Assembly: GCA_949840885.1 (NCBI GenBank)
Contig: CATKYJ010000022.1
Location: 1 to 64,000, forward strand
Length of the DNA stretch: 64,000 nt
Source: an uncultured Acetatifactor sp.
GTDB lineage: Bacteria; Bacillota; Clostridia; Lachnospirales; Lachnospiraceae
Direction of reading: 5' to 3'
The notes below the pieces were generated by a model. That model saw only the letters and a list, made by a program, of their open reading frames with translations. It made no database searches and was not told the DNA's origin. This document shows positions 24,747-33,748 of the stretch, piece by piece. The position numbers were made by a program, and so were the translations under genes. Every line of letters begins with the position of its first letter. The stretch's first letter is position 1.

Positions 24747-26153
24747 ATGATAAAAGTAATGCTTTTGGACGATGAGCTCTGGGAACTGCGGGGGCTGAAA
24801 ACCATGCTTCCCTGGGAAAAGCATGGTTTTACCGTTTTGTCTGCCCTGGGCAATCCTTTGGAAGCTTTGGAGATTTTGCAAAAAGAAGCTTATGACGTGT
24901 TGTTCTCCGATATCAGAATGCCTGCTCTGGACGGCATCTCCCTAATCAAAAAAATAAGAGAACTGAACCTGGATACGGAAGTGATCTTCGTGAGCGGTTA
25001 TGCGGAATTTGAGTACGCTCAGGAAGCCCTGCGGGCAGGGGCGTACGATTATCTCTTAAAGCCTGTGGACCTGGAGCTTACCGATTCTTTGCTTCTCAGA
25101 TTAAAAAACCATCTGGAAGCCAAACGGCAGATAAAGCTTCTGCAGTTGATGGACGCCATTACCAACTGCAAGCTAAGCTTTACCTCCCTGTTTTCCGGAA
25201 TCGACGAAACCTATACCTGCCAGGCCGTCATGGGCGGCCCTCTGCTGGCCTCCTGCTTCGAAAGCAGAAAAGACATTGCCTCTTTCTGCATTCCCTACGA
25301 GCATGACTGCCTGGTCTGCTTTTTCGCATACCGGAAAGGCTTTGTACCCCATTCCTTTTTGGAGCAGAAGTTCCCCAAACAGCCTCTGGGGCTAAGTCTC
25401 CCCCTTTCCGGCAGGGAAGTGGATTCCCCCGATGGCCTTAGCCGCCTGCTGGCCCAGGCTTTCGCGGCTTATCACAGTTTGTTTTTCCTGCGCCCTGCTT
25501 CGCTCTATCTCTACGAGGCCTCTGACCGGGACATTCTGCACAGCATAGACGAAGCCTTTCAGGCTCTTTTCAAAAACGGCAAAATCCAGGAACTGCAGCA
25601 GTTTCTGAATGCGCTTCCCGATACTCTGCGCGGGGCCTCCGTCAATGTAAACGGTATGGTAAGGCTTTGGAACCAGCTTATGCTCACGGTAAATCCCAAT
25701 TCCGATTTGTATGACGAGGCCTGCCTCGTGTCCGCAGAGCAAATGCTGGAGCAGTACCCGGACGTAAACCACCTTATCCGCAAGCTGAGGCGCTTTCTGG
25801 ACAATCAGGCGGAGTCCGACCCAGGATCCACCGAGGAGAACAATGAAATTTATTGTGCCATGATTGCCTATATCCGCCAGCATTTTAAAGAATCCCTGAC
25901 CCTTTACGATGTAGCAGACCATGTGCATGTGACCTTTACCTATGCCTCCAGACTTTTTAAAAAATACGGGAATACCAATTATTCCAAATATCTCACGGGA
26001 CTGCGGATGGATCTGGCATGCAGGCTGCTTACAGACTCTGACAAATCAACGGAGGAAATCTGTTATGAGATAGGTTACAACGATTATTTTTACTTTAACA
26101 AAACATTCAAAAAACACACAGGGCAGACACCTCTGCAATACCGCCGCAAATGA
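24747..26153 (+). CDS. response regulator, YesN/AraC type (cluster 1)
   Basis: 468 residues from an ATG at 24747 after AAAGGAGGCTTC. Receiver domain at residues 1-120 with acidic DDE at 8-10, phospho-acceptor Asp55 (FSDIRMPALDG) and Lys in YDYLLKPVD. A middle region of about 220 residues has no clear family. The C-terminal AraC-type double helix-turn-helix covers about 370-468 (ESLTLYDVADHVHVTFTYAS, then STEEICYEIGYNDYFYFNKT). Partner of the downstream YesM-type kinase; probable activator of the divergent transporter and hydrolase operon. Confidence 0.92.
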   Translation: MIKVMLLDDELWELRGLKTMLPWEKHGFTVLSALGNPLEALEILQKEAYDVLFSDIRMPALDGISLIKKIRELNLDTEVIFVSGYAEFEYAQEALRAGAYDYLLKPVDLELTDSLLLRLKNHLEAKRQIKLLQLMDAITNCKLSFTSLFSGIDETYTCQAVMGGPLLASCFESRKDIASFCIPYEHDCLVCFFAYRKGFVPHSFLEQKFPKQPLGLSLPLSGREVDSPDGLSRLLAQAFAAYHSLFFLRPASLYLYEASDRDILHSIDEAFQALFKNGKIQELQQFLNALPDTLRGASVNVNGMVRLWNQLMLTVNPNSDLYDEACLVSAEQMLEQYPDVNHLIRKLRRFLDNQAESDPGSTEENNEIYCAMIAYIRQHFKESLTLYDVADHVHVTFTYASRLFKKYGNTNYSKYLTGLRMDLACRLLTDSDKSTEEICYEIGYNDYFYFNKTFKKHTGQTPLQYRRK

Positions 26154-26166
26154 AAGGCCATGCAGC

Positions 26167-27939
26167 ATGAAGAGAATACATTTTCTACACCATGTGAAAA
26201 TCAAATACCAGCTTTTCTGTCTGGTGGCAATCAGTATGACCATTATCCTCCTGGTACAGATGGCTTATTTTCAGCGCTTTTCCTCTGTTCTCAGAAACAT
26301 GTTTCAGGATTCGGCGTATAACCTTTTCGTGCAGTTGGAGGAAAATATTACCATACAGGCTGATTCCATTATCCAGGCCGCCAACAACATTGCATACAAC
26401 AGTTATGTCCAGGATTTCATGGGAAGCACGAACTATACCAGAAGAGCCACGCAGGCCAAAATCATACAGGATATTTTTGAATTTTCCGCCATTGCCAACC
26501 CGGATATCAGGGATATTATTCTGGTGGATCATCTGGGACAGATTATACGCTACAGCGGCAGCTCCGAATGGAATACCGTGAATTATGTCATAGAAAACTA
26601 TCCGGCGGAGGATCTGAAAGACAGCGGGTTCGGAGAGTTTTACCTGATTGACTCCGGCGAGATTTCCCTGTATCTGTACGCTTACGCGTTTCCCTCCTAC
26701 CGCACGCCCGGCAATACCCAGCTGTGCTATATTTTATTTGAAAATGATTCCTATCAGCGGATCATTGAAAATACCACCCTGCCAAATTCTGCTATATTTT
26801 ATCTTCTGGACCGGGATAACCGCATTCTCGCCTCCCATGACAGTGCCTTAAACGGTACATACGCCTCTGGGGAAATATTGGATTTAGTCGCTTCTAACCA
26901 GTCACAGTCTGTGGTAACGTTTGAGAAAGAACAGTGCCTGCTAAATTACAGCCGGATTCCCAAGATGGCCTGGACTCTTGTAAATGTCATCCAGCAAAAG
27001 GAGCTGGAAAAACCTCTTGCACCCTTAAAATCCTTTGGGCTTGTGCTGGGGTTTCTGTCCCTGCTGATCCTTTTGGCGCTCTGTGTCAGCATTATACGAA
27101 ACATTGCCAGGCCTTTAGGGGAATTGTCCGCATTTTTAAGTGGGGTGGATTATGAAACTTTGAAAAAGCGGCTGAAATCCACCGGCAACAATGAAATCGA
27201 CCATGTGATTGGGAAAATCAATACCATGATGGAACAGATACAGGAGCTGACCCACAGAATTTTTACCACCCAGCAGCAGTTCTATGAAATGGAGCTTTCT
27301 AAAAAGCAGGCGGAATTCCACGCCCTGCAAAACCAGATAAATCCGCACTTTCTGTACAATACCCTGGACTGCATCCGAAGCATTGCCTATTCCTATCAGG
27401 CACCGGAAATTGTATCCATCTCCACTTCCATGTCCAAGATTTTCCGGTATTGTATCCGGGATACCCAGACGGTTCTGGTGCGGGAGGAATTAGAGAGCAT
27501 TGACCATTATATTAATATCATTCAAATCCGGTACGGCAATCGTTTTATTATAGAAAAGCAGATCGACCCGAAGCTCTTAGACCTGACCATGATTAAATTT
27601 ATTCTCCAGCCGCTGATCGAAAATGCCGTTTATCATGGTCTGGAATTAAAGCTTGGAGCCGGCATTCTACGGATTGTGGGAAGCTACTGCAATGAAAATG
27701 ATTTTTATTTTGAGGTATACGATACCGGCGCCGGCATTGCGCCCGAGAAATTACAGCAGATAAACGCCGGGCTGACGGCCCCTGTGTCGGAATCAGCAGA
27801 GTCCTCCCACACAGGGGTAGGTCTTTACAATATCAATAAACGAATTAAAGGGGCCTACGGAGATGCTTACGGCCTCTCGGTGGAAAGTGTCCGGGGGGAG
27901 TGGACACTGGTAAAAATACTGCTGAAAAAATTGGAATGA
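26167..27939 (+). CDS. sensor histidine kinase, YesM type (cluster 1)
   Basis: 590 residues; ATG at 26167, 13 bases after the regulator stop. Membrane helices near 14-35 and 290-310 enclose an extracellular sensor of about 250 residues (dCACHE-like by size and placing). Then a HAMP region and a His_kinase (PF06580) domain with His394 in the NPHFLYN motif, and an ATP-binding domain (QPLIENAVYHGLE; DTGAGIAPEKL; GVGLYNINKRI). It senses a sugar signal outside the cell and phosphorylates the adjacent regulator. Convergent with the C39 gene. Confidence 0.92.
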   Translation: MKRIHFLHHVKIKYQLFCLVAISMTIILLVQMAYFQRFSSVLRNMFQDSAYNLFVQLEENITIQADSIIQAANNIAYNSYVQDFMGSTNYTRRATQAKIIQDIFEFSAIANPDIRDIILVDHLGQIIRYSGSSEWNTVNYVIENYPAEDLKDSGFGEFYLIDSGEISLYLYAYAFPSYRTPGNTQLCYILFENDSYQRIIENTTLPNSAIFYLLDRDNRILASHDSALNGTYASGEILDLVASNQSQSVVTFEKEQCLLNYSRIPKMAWTLVNVIQQKELEKPLAPLKSFGLVLGFLSLLILLALCVSIIRNIARPLGELSAFLSGVDYETLKKRLKSTGNNEIDHVIGKINTMMEQIQELTHRIFTTQQQFYEMELSKKQAEFHALQNQINPHFLYNTLDCIRSIAYSYQAPEIVSISTSMSKIFRYCIRDTQTVLVREELESIDHYINIIQIRYGNRFIIEKQIDPKLLDLTMIKFILQPLIENAVYHGLELKLGAGILRIVGSYCNENDFYFEVYDTGAGIAPEKLQQINAGLTAPVSESAESSHTGVGLYNINKRIKGAYGDAYGLSVESVRGEWTLVKILLKKLE

Positions 27940-27961
27940 GCCCGGGCAGAGGAAAGGGACT

Positions 27962-28888
27962 CTACCTATAAATTGCCCACAGATTCAGGATCTGTCCCTG
28001 CAGGGTATCAAAGTCCCACTGCTTTTCGCTGTTGCTCCTGCGATTGGGGTCGTTCACATAGAATCCGTTTTCACCGTATCCCCTAAGCAGGATGAAATGC
28101 CCCTCCGTGGTAAAGTCCCCGGGGCCCATGCTGCAGACGATCAGCTGTCCCATATCCAATGCCCGCTTCATTACGCCCTCGTCTAAAGACAGCTCCTCCC
28201 CGGTAAGCCCCAGCTTCCCTACGCCATCTGTCCAGAGGCTCCATTTTGTCCCTGCATTCTTCGTGTAGTATCCGTTGTCATCCACAAAGGCCGCCATCTC
28301 CCTGGGCGTCATGCTGGTGTCTCCGGTGAAGTAGAGGTACGCCATGGTCAGGCATACCGGCCCGCAGCCCGCAAGGCCTATCATGTTGCTGCCATAGGCA
28401 TTGTAGCCCCAGCGCTTGTCCCACTGCATCAGAAGAGGTACTGTATCTGTCTGAATCTCTCCGGTCAGGTCTATGGGCTGGTACTTATAGTCTTCCCTTT
28501 CCGGATAGCATTTCACATAATCCTTAGCTTCTTTGTTGATTTCCAGGAGTTTTGCCAGCCTTTCCCCGTATTCATCGGCGTAAAGCGGGTCTTCCGGAAG
28601 AATCGGGCTCCCGGTCTCCTCCTCCCTCCTCATGCCAAGCGATTCGCCCAGGGAACGCGCCAGTGCGACTGCATCTTTTACCGTCACCAATATACCGAAC
28701 ACCAGGAACAGGCACACGGAAAAACGGAAGAAGCCCAAGGCACGTCTCTTTCTTCGCTTTCTGCGGTTCTCCCTCCGGACCGCGGCTGCATGTGTGCGGG
28801 TACGGCTTCTGTTCAGTGCTCCTGGGCTTTCCTGCCCGGTTTTCCTCCTGCCCACCGCGTTTCTTTCCATCGTTCTGTAATATTGCAT
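27962..28888 (-). CDS. C39-like cysteine peptidase domain protein, membrane-anchored
   Basis: 308 residues from an ATG at 28888 after GGGACAGGAGG. A very basic N-terminal tail (RRENRRKRRKRRALGF) precedes one membrane helix (FSVCLFLVFGILVTV), so the rest is outside the cell. The peptidase_C39_2 domain starts near residue 150: active-site Cys in LAGCGPVCLTMAYLYF, His in TEGHFILLRGYG, then FYVNDPNRRS. Such proteins are often secreted peptidases or wall-associated enzymes; no export substrate is nearby. Single-gene unit between the two glycan clusters. Confidence 0.85.
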   Translation of the reverse strand: MQYYRTMERNAVGRRKTGQESPGALNRSRTRTHAAAVRRENRRKRRKRRALGFFRFSVCLFLVFGILVTVKDAVALARSLGESLGMRREEETGSPILPEDPLYADEYGERLAKLLEINKEAKDYVKCYPEREDYKYQPIDLTGEIQTDTVPLLMQWDKRWGYNAYGSNMIGLAGCGPVCLTMAYLYFTGDTSMTPREMAAFVDDNGYYTKNAGTKWSLWTDGVGKLGLTGEELSLDEGVMKRALDMGQLIVCSMGPGDFTTEGHFILLRGYGENGFYVNDPNRRSNSEKQWDFDTLQGQILNLWAIYR

Positions 28889-28955
28889 ATGAAAAACCTC
28901 CTGTCCCATAGCTTTCAAAGGGGAATCCAAATCGAAATCCTATTCTTTGAAATCT

Positions 28956-28961
28956 ATTATA
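28956..28961 (-). promoter_or_regulatory. extended -10 promoter of the C39 gene
   Basis: TGCTATAAT on the minus strand, 68 bases before the start codon, with no good -35; an extended -10 promoter fits. Confidence 0.45.
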
Positions 28962-29013
28962 GCATGGCAGGAGGTCTCTGTTTTTTACTATTCTATTGTG
29001 TAAAGGTTAAGAT

Positions 29014-29211
29014 TTAATAAAGCTTTGGGTGCTTTTCGCCTAACAGCTGCTCTACATTCACCCTTTCCTGATTTCCAAAGACCAGAAATCCCGTCCCATT
29101 GTAATATTCATAGCCCACGATTTCCTGCGGCCCTTTGCTTTCCAGCGCCCTCGGCAGATCTATCTTTGCGCCGATGGGGTATCTCTGTACCATCTCCAGA
29201 AATGATATCAT
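29014..29211 (-). CDS. hypothetical protein, 65 residues
   Basis: Starts at the ATG at 29211 after AAAGGGGAAGAGAGT; an open frame further upstream has no site. Sequence begins MISFLEMVQRYPIGAKIDLP and includes GYEYYNGTGFLVFGNQERVN. It looks like a small mixed alpha/beta domain. No family recognised. It lies 139 bases after the oxidoreductase gene and may be the last gene of cluster 2. Confidence 0.6.
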   Translation of the reverse strand: MISFLEMVQRYPIGAKIDLPRALESKGPQEIVGYEYYNGTGFLVFGNQERVNVEQLLGEKHPKLY

Positions 29212-29349
29212 ACTCTCTTCCCCTTTCCCTGTGCAGGGCCATGGGCTTTGGCCAATGACCCTGCAGCTGACCCAGACCTTGGGTTTTATCAAGAGTCTTG
29301 CCTGTTTCAGGAAACTTATGCATGGGCTTCGCAGGATCAGGATGTCCCT

Positions 29350-30615
29350 TTACTCCAGACCGTCCACGTATTTCCGGAAATCCACCACATTGCCGGTTCT
29401 CCTGGATTCTTCCGCGGCGAACACCATCAGGTGGCCTTCGCAGGATTCCTCAATGGTGGAAATGGCCGAGCCGGTATAGGTCCCGCAGAGATAATCGTAC
29501 AAAGTCTCGATAATCCCCTCGTCCCCGCCGCTGTGGCCGCCGGTCAGTTCGCCCTCCGCATTGGGATCGATGAACTCGGTCTTGCGGGTCTCAAGGTCAA
29601 AGAATTCCACAAGCTTATTGTTCTCGTCCGCATGGATCTCGCCTTTGGTTCCCATGATGTGGGTGGCGCGGCCGCCTTTGGTGAAAGCGCTCATGGTAAA
29701 GGTGGCCGTCACATTTCCCTCGAAGAGCATATTCACGGTCTGATGGTCCACTACGTCGTTATCGCAGCGGAAGATGCATTTCCCGAACTGATTTGTATGC
29801 AGGGCCTGGGCCACCAGCTCGTCGGAGGGATTTTCCACACGGGTTGCCGTGACGCGCCAGTCGCTGCTCTTGTCCTCCAAATAAAGCTTCACTGCGTCAT
29901 AAGGGCAATGACCCGCCTCCGGGCAGCCATCGATACAGTACTGAGGAGCGCCTGCCGGCGCGTTCTCCTCCTTGAAATATGTAAGGTCGCCGAAAGACTG
30001 CACTTTTAAACACGGTTTTCCGATGAGCCACCGCAGGATGTCCGTATCGTGGCAGGATTTCTGCAGCAGCATACAGGAACTGCGGGTGCTGTTGCCCCAG
30101 TTGCCCCGGACAAAGCTGTGGCTCTGGTGGACATTGCCCACGCATTCCTCATGATTGACGGATATGATCCGCCCCACCCTGCCGCTGTCGATCAGCTGCT
30201 TTAAGCACTGGAAGAGCCGCGTGAAGCGGAGCACATGGCACACCACGATCCGCACGCCGGCCTCCTGGGCCGCCAGGGCAATGCGGCGGCATTCCTCCGG
30301 TATGGGCGAAACCGGCTTCTCCAACAGAATATCGTACTTCTGCGCAATGGCCGCCATGGTGGGAGCGTAGTGCTCCCGGTCCATGGTGGTAATCATTGCC
30401 ACATCCGCAATCTTTCCAAGCTGCAGAAGCGGTTCCCAGCTCTCGAAGCACATTTCGGGCGCAAGCCCGTGCCGCTGGCGGATGAATTCGCGGAAACTCT
30501 CATTGGGCTCGGCCACTGCCACTACCTCGTATTTGTCCGGCATGTTCAGCATGGTTTTTGTATAGCCCTTGCCCCGGTTTCCCGCTCCGATTAAAATCAC
30601 TTTTAATTTTCTCAT
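29350..30615 (-). CDS. Gfo/Idh/MocA family oxidoreductase with Cys-rich segment
   Basis: 421 residues from an ATG at 30615 after AGAGGTATAAAA. N-terminal Rossmann fold (VILIGAGNRGKGYTKTML), the family EKP motif (DILLEKPVSP) and the C-terminal alpha/beta domain. A segment near residue 220 has closely spaced cysteines (YCIDGCPEAGHCPYDAVKLY), a pattern seen in a subset of the family and possibly a metal site. NAD(P)-dependent oxidation or reduction of a sugar or inositol is expected; the substrate is unknown. Second oxidoreductase of cluster 2. Confidence 0.88.
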   Translation of the reverse strand: MRKLKVILIGAGNRGKGYTKTMLNMPDKYEVVAVAEPNESFREFIRQRHGLAPEMCFESWEPLLQLGKIADVAMITTMDREHYAPTMAAIAQKYDILLEKPVSPIPEECRRIALAAQEAGVRIVVCHVLRFTRLFQCLKQLIDSGRVGRIISVNHEECVGNVHQSHSFVRGNWGNSTRSSCMLLQKSCHDTDILRWLIGKPCLKVQSFGDLTYFKEENAPAGAPQYCIDGCPEAGHCPYDAVKLYLEDKSSDWRVTATRVENPSDELVAQALHTNQFGKCIFRCDNDVVDHQTVNMLFEGNVTATFTMSAFTKGGRATHIMGTKGEIHADENNKLVEFFDLETRKTEFIDPNAEGELTGGHSGGDEGIIETLYDYLCGTYTGSAISTIEESCEGHLMVFAAEESRRTGNVVDFRKYVDGLE

Positions 30616-30628
30616 TTTTATACCTCTG

Positions 30629-30644
30629 GCGCGCTTCGGCGCGC
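30629..30644 (-). other. GC hairpin before the oxidoreductase gene
   Basis: GCGCGC on both sides of TTCG (plus strand) or CGAA (minus strand), just before the ribosome binding site of the oxidoreductase gene. It may stabilise or process the mRNA between the beta-helix gene and this one. Confidence 0.5.
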
Positions 30645-30714
30645 ATACCAATCAAAATTGGAAGTTACATCCAAACTAAAGTCTCTCCCTATCGTTTGAA
30701 ACGTCCAGGTTCCG

Positions 30715-32967
30715 TCAGTCCTTGCCGTAATTGTCTTCCAGCGTATACGCCTGCCGTCCGATCTCCTTGAAAGGAATGATCTCGAACTCCGGAAGCTTCG
30801 TCTTAAGCTCACTGCCCTCAAGCACTGTGAAGTCGTTCAGGGCGTAGTTGGCGAAAGAGTCCGTCCCGTCAAGCGTAAGATTGTTCTCTATCGTTGAGTA
30901 CTCGATGAACTCATCGTCCATCCCCCTCTTGTCAGACAATAATCCGCCATATTCCTGAATCCTTCCGTCCGACAAATACTGCACGTTGTTCGTGATGATG
31001 TTCCCCTTGGGCCGAGGCGGCTCATCTTCCAGGATATTGACCAGTTCGGGATACCGTTCTGCCCAGATGCCCTCCGTATACGGCATCTCTCTCAGCCTCT
31101 CCATAAGATAGCCGTCCTCTTCACACCAGGGATTTTCCATATTGTCCCCGTTGGCCAGAACCGCAAACATGCAATCCACAATAAGGTTGTTTATAAATTT
31201 ATTGTCGCGCCCGCCGCCGATTCTGCAGCCATACTGAACCTTTTGGAAGACATTGCCATAAACCTCTGTGGAGGAGTGCAGATCGTCCAGATAGACCCCA
31301 TACGACTCGGTGCCCAGGTCGCCATGGATATAATTATAGCGAACCACATTCCCTCTTGTCGTCCAGTTCCGCCCACAGTATATTGCGCCGCAATCGCCGC
31401 CGCTATGGCAAATTTTATAAAGGTTATTGTATTCAATGGTAATGTCATTGGAATCATTGTATATGATTCCCCAGACAGGCACGTCATGAATCTCATTGTG
31501 GCTTACAGTGACGCCCACGCAGTCGTTGATGTCAATGCAATACTTGTCTGCAACCTTTTGGCAGGTCAGCTCAATCAGGTTGTTATTGATAAAGCAGCCT
31601 CCGGATGTCAGGGATTTCCGGTCGCCGCATGAGACTATGCCAATCGCCTGGCTTGCCAGATTATGAATGGACGAATTCCGGATGCCGCAATTCGTGGAAT
31701 GATAGATACCCAGAGCCTGTGTACCTATATCTGTAAACTCGCAGGCATCAATGACTATATTGTCGCTTTCCTCTACAACGATCGCCTTACTCATGGTATT
31801 GGCAAAACGCAGCCCCTGCAGAACAACATTCTTCGCGCTGGTAATGTGCAGAAAATCTGTTTTGTAATTATTGAATACAAGTTCATCCCCTGTGCCGAAG
31901 TCTTTGGGAGGAATAATATAGAGATATCCTGTTTCACGATCCAGGTACCATTCTCTTTCCGCATCCAGTTCTTCCATGAGGTTCATGATCTTGATACCCT
32001 TTGCCCCCATATCCCCACTGGGGCGCACGCTGTCTCCGCCAGGGACAGAAACCTTGCCTTCCTCATCAATCTCAACCGAAAGAGTGTTGGTTCTATAGGA
32101 GCTGTTGGTGAACCCGCTAACCCAGACGTCCTCCGCCTGAGCCCATCTCTCATAACGTCCGTCCAGCCCCTGAACCGTAAAGATCGTGGGAGCCACTGCG
32201 CCCTCCTCTACGGCTTCCTTTTCAAATACATTATCCACCAGCAGATACCCATCATTGGGATAGCAGGCCAGGGTCATCATACTGTCCTCCCACATCAGGG
32301 AAACGCCCGTCTGGCTGTCCGGGTCATGAACCACGCCAAAGTCGGTGATCCCCAGGGCTTTCAGATCTGCCTGCAGCACATTGATGTGCAGGCCGTAGCC
32401 GTCCATCCCCTGGGGCCTCAGCGTTCCGTCATCCCTCAGCGTACTCGGCACCGTATCGATCCGCTCCAGAATCTCGCCGTCTATTACCTGGGAAAACGCG
32501 GTAAAGGGAATCTTTGTTCCGCCGGTGATTTCCGCCGTCTCCCCCGGGTACGAGCGGATAACCAGGTCACTGTCCGCTTCTGTCATCTCGATTGTCTCCG
32601 TGGCCTGGTAGCTCCCGCCCCGCAGGTTGATGACCACCGTTCCCTCAATGCCCCGGGCTGCTTCGATGGCTGCGGAAAGCGTGGCGAAAGGCTTTTCCAG
32701 CGAACCGTCATTGGCATCGCTGCCCTCCGTGGCCACATACAAAAAAGCCGTCCCATTCTCTTTTGCCGTCTCGTCCTCTTTGGATTCCTTTTCTTCTTCC
32801 GTGGATGACGGTGCATTGCTCTCCGCCTCCGAAGACCTGTCGGACGCTGTGGAATTCTCCGATGAGCCGCCAGACGGAGCGGCATCCTCTCCGCCGCATG
32901 CGATCAGGCTCCCCGCCATTGCCGCCGTCAACAGTATCGCGTAAAATTTCTTCGTTAATTTCCTCAT
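30715..32967 (-). CDS. secreted right-handed beta-helix lipoprotein (polysaccharide-active, GH141-like)
   Basis: 750 residues with a lipoprotein signal (TKKFYAILLTAAMAGSLIAC, Cys24) and a Ser/Glu-rich linker of about 45 residues. At about 75 the DUF1565-like start FLYVATEGSDANDGSLEKPF and the Gly/Asn turns (NLRGGSYQATETIEM) mark a parallel beta-helix. Later NNLIELTCQK, SHNEIHDVPVWGIIYNDSND and YNYIHGDLGTESYGVYLDD are PbH1-type coils. Such proteins include GH141 glycosidases and several lyases. This is the only clearly extracellular candidate enzyme of cluster 2, so it may cut the polymer at the cell surface. Family is inferred from the fold only. Confidence 0.82.
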   Translation of the reverse strand: MRKLTKKFYAILLTAAMAGSLIACGGEDAAPSGGSSENSTASDRSSEAESNAPSSTEEEKESKEDETAKENGTAFLYVATEGSDANDGSLEKPFATLSAAIEAARGIEGTVVINLRGGSYQATETIEMTEADSDLVIRSYPGETAEITGGTKIPFTAFSQVIDGEILERIDTVPSTLRDDGTLRPQGMDGYGLHINVLQADLKALGITDFGVVHDPDSQTGVSLMWEDSMMTLACYPNDGYLLVDNVFEKEAVEEGAVAPTIFTVQGLDGRYERWAQAEDVWVSGFTNSSYRTNTLSVEIDEEGKVSVPGGDSVRPSGDMGAKGIKIMNLMEELDAEREWYLDRETGYLYIIPPKDFGTGDELVFNNYKTDFLHITSAKNVVLQGLRFANTMSKAIVVEESDNIVIDACEFTDIGTQALGIYHSTNCGIRNSSIHNLASQAIGIVSCGDRKSLTSGGCFINNNLIELTCQKVADKYCIDINDCVGVTVSHNEIHDVPVWGIIYNDSNDITIEYNNLYKICHSGGDCGAIYCGRNWTTRGNVVRYNYIHGDLGTESYGVYLDDLHSSTEVYGNVFQKVQYGCRIGGGRDNKFINNLIVDCMFAVLANGDNMENPWCEEDGYLMERLREMPYTEGIWAERYPELVNILEDEPPRPKGNIITNNVQYLSDGRIQEYGGLLSDKRGMDDEFIEYSTIENNLTLDGTDSFANYALNDFTVLEGSELKTKLPEFEIIPFKEIGRQAYTLEDNYGKD

Positions 32968-33004
32968 TTATTTTCCTCCTGCAGAATTGTTCATATAGAA
33001 TCAA

Positions 33005-33733
33005 TCAGGTGATATTCTGTTTCAGCCACTCAATGCTGCGCTGCACATCGGAAAGCCCGTCCGGTACGGGATCATCGTTCTCCACGATCACCCATTCTTT
33101 CCCCAGCTCCTTTGCCGCCTGCAGGATTCCTGTGATATCGGTGACGCCCTCGCCGATGGCGCAGGGCTTTCCCTTATCATTGCCGTCCTTTAAGTGAATC
33201 AGGGCAACTTGTTGCGCATGCTCCCGGATGAATGCGGCAGGGTCCGTGCCCGCGCGGTAAACCCAGAAAGTGTCCGGTTCCAGTTTGCAGACATTTTCGG
33301 CAATGTACTCAATGGGCAGAGTCCCGTCGCTTATGGGTACAAACTCATGGGCATGGTTGTGGTATCCCACAATGATACCGTGGGGCTCCGCAAGGCCTTT
33401 CACTTTCTTCATGACCTGCTCCAGGCGGAGCAGATCCTCTTTCGTTTCGGTGCGGGAGCCTGCGCACACCAGGAACTTCTCGCCGGCAGCCACCGCATAG
33501 GCCACTACCTCCTCCATGGAAGCCTCCAGCCCATCGATGCCCGTATGGGACGACACAGCCTCTATCCCGGCATCGTCAAGGGCTTTTCGCACTTCCTCGG
33601 GCGTCAGCCCGGCATAGCCGGCGAATTCCACGCCGTCATATCCCATGGCTTTCACTTTCTTTAAGGCCTCGGCCAGATCTTCGCCGGACTTGATACAGTC
33701 GCGGATGGTATAAAGCTGTAATCCGATCTTCAT
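33005..33733 (-). CDS. sugar phosphate isomerase/epimerase-type TIM barrel
   Basis: 242 residues, AP_endonuc_2 (xylose-isomerase-like) barrel: KIGLQLYTIRDCIKSGEDLA, MGYDGVEFAGYAGLTPEEVR, GIIVGYHNHAHEFVPISDGT and WVIVENDDPVPDGL. The His and Glu residues in these strands are the usual metal ligands. The ATG at 33733 follows AAGGAGGGAGACTATAC; the gene starts 15 bases after the oxidoreductase stop. Such barrels commonly work beside Gfo/Idh/MocA enzymes on inositols or 3-keto sugars. The specific reaction is unknown. Confidence 0.88.
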   Translation of the reverse strand: MKIGLQLYTIRDCIKSGEDLAEALKKVKAMGYDGVEFAGYAGLTPEEVRKALDDAGIEAVSSHTGIDGLEASMEEVVAYAVAAGEKFLVCAGSRTETKEDLLRLEQVMKKVKGLAEPHGIIVGYHNHAHEFVPISDGTLPIEYIAENVCKLEPDTFWVYRAGTDPAAFIREHAQQVALIHLKDGNDKGKPCAIGEGVTDITGILQAAKELGKEWVIVENDDPVPDGLSDVQRSIEWLKQNIT

Positions 33734-33748
33734 GTATAGTCTCCCTCC

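Noticed and set aside
29248..30009. Plus-strand open frame of 253 codons
   Set aside because: Opposite the Gfo/Idh/MocA gene, which has clear motifs and a good start.
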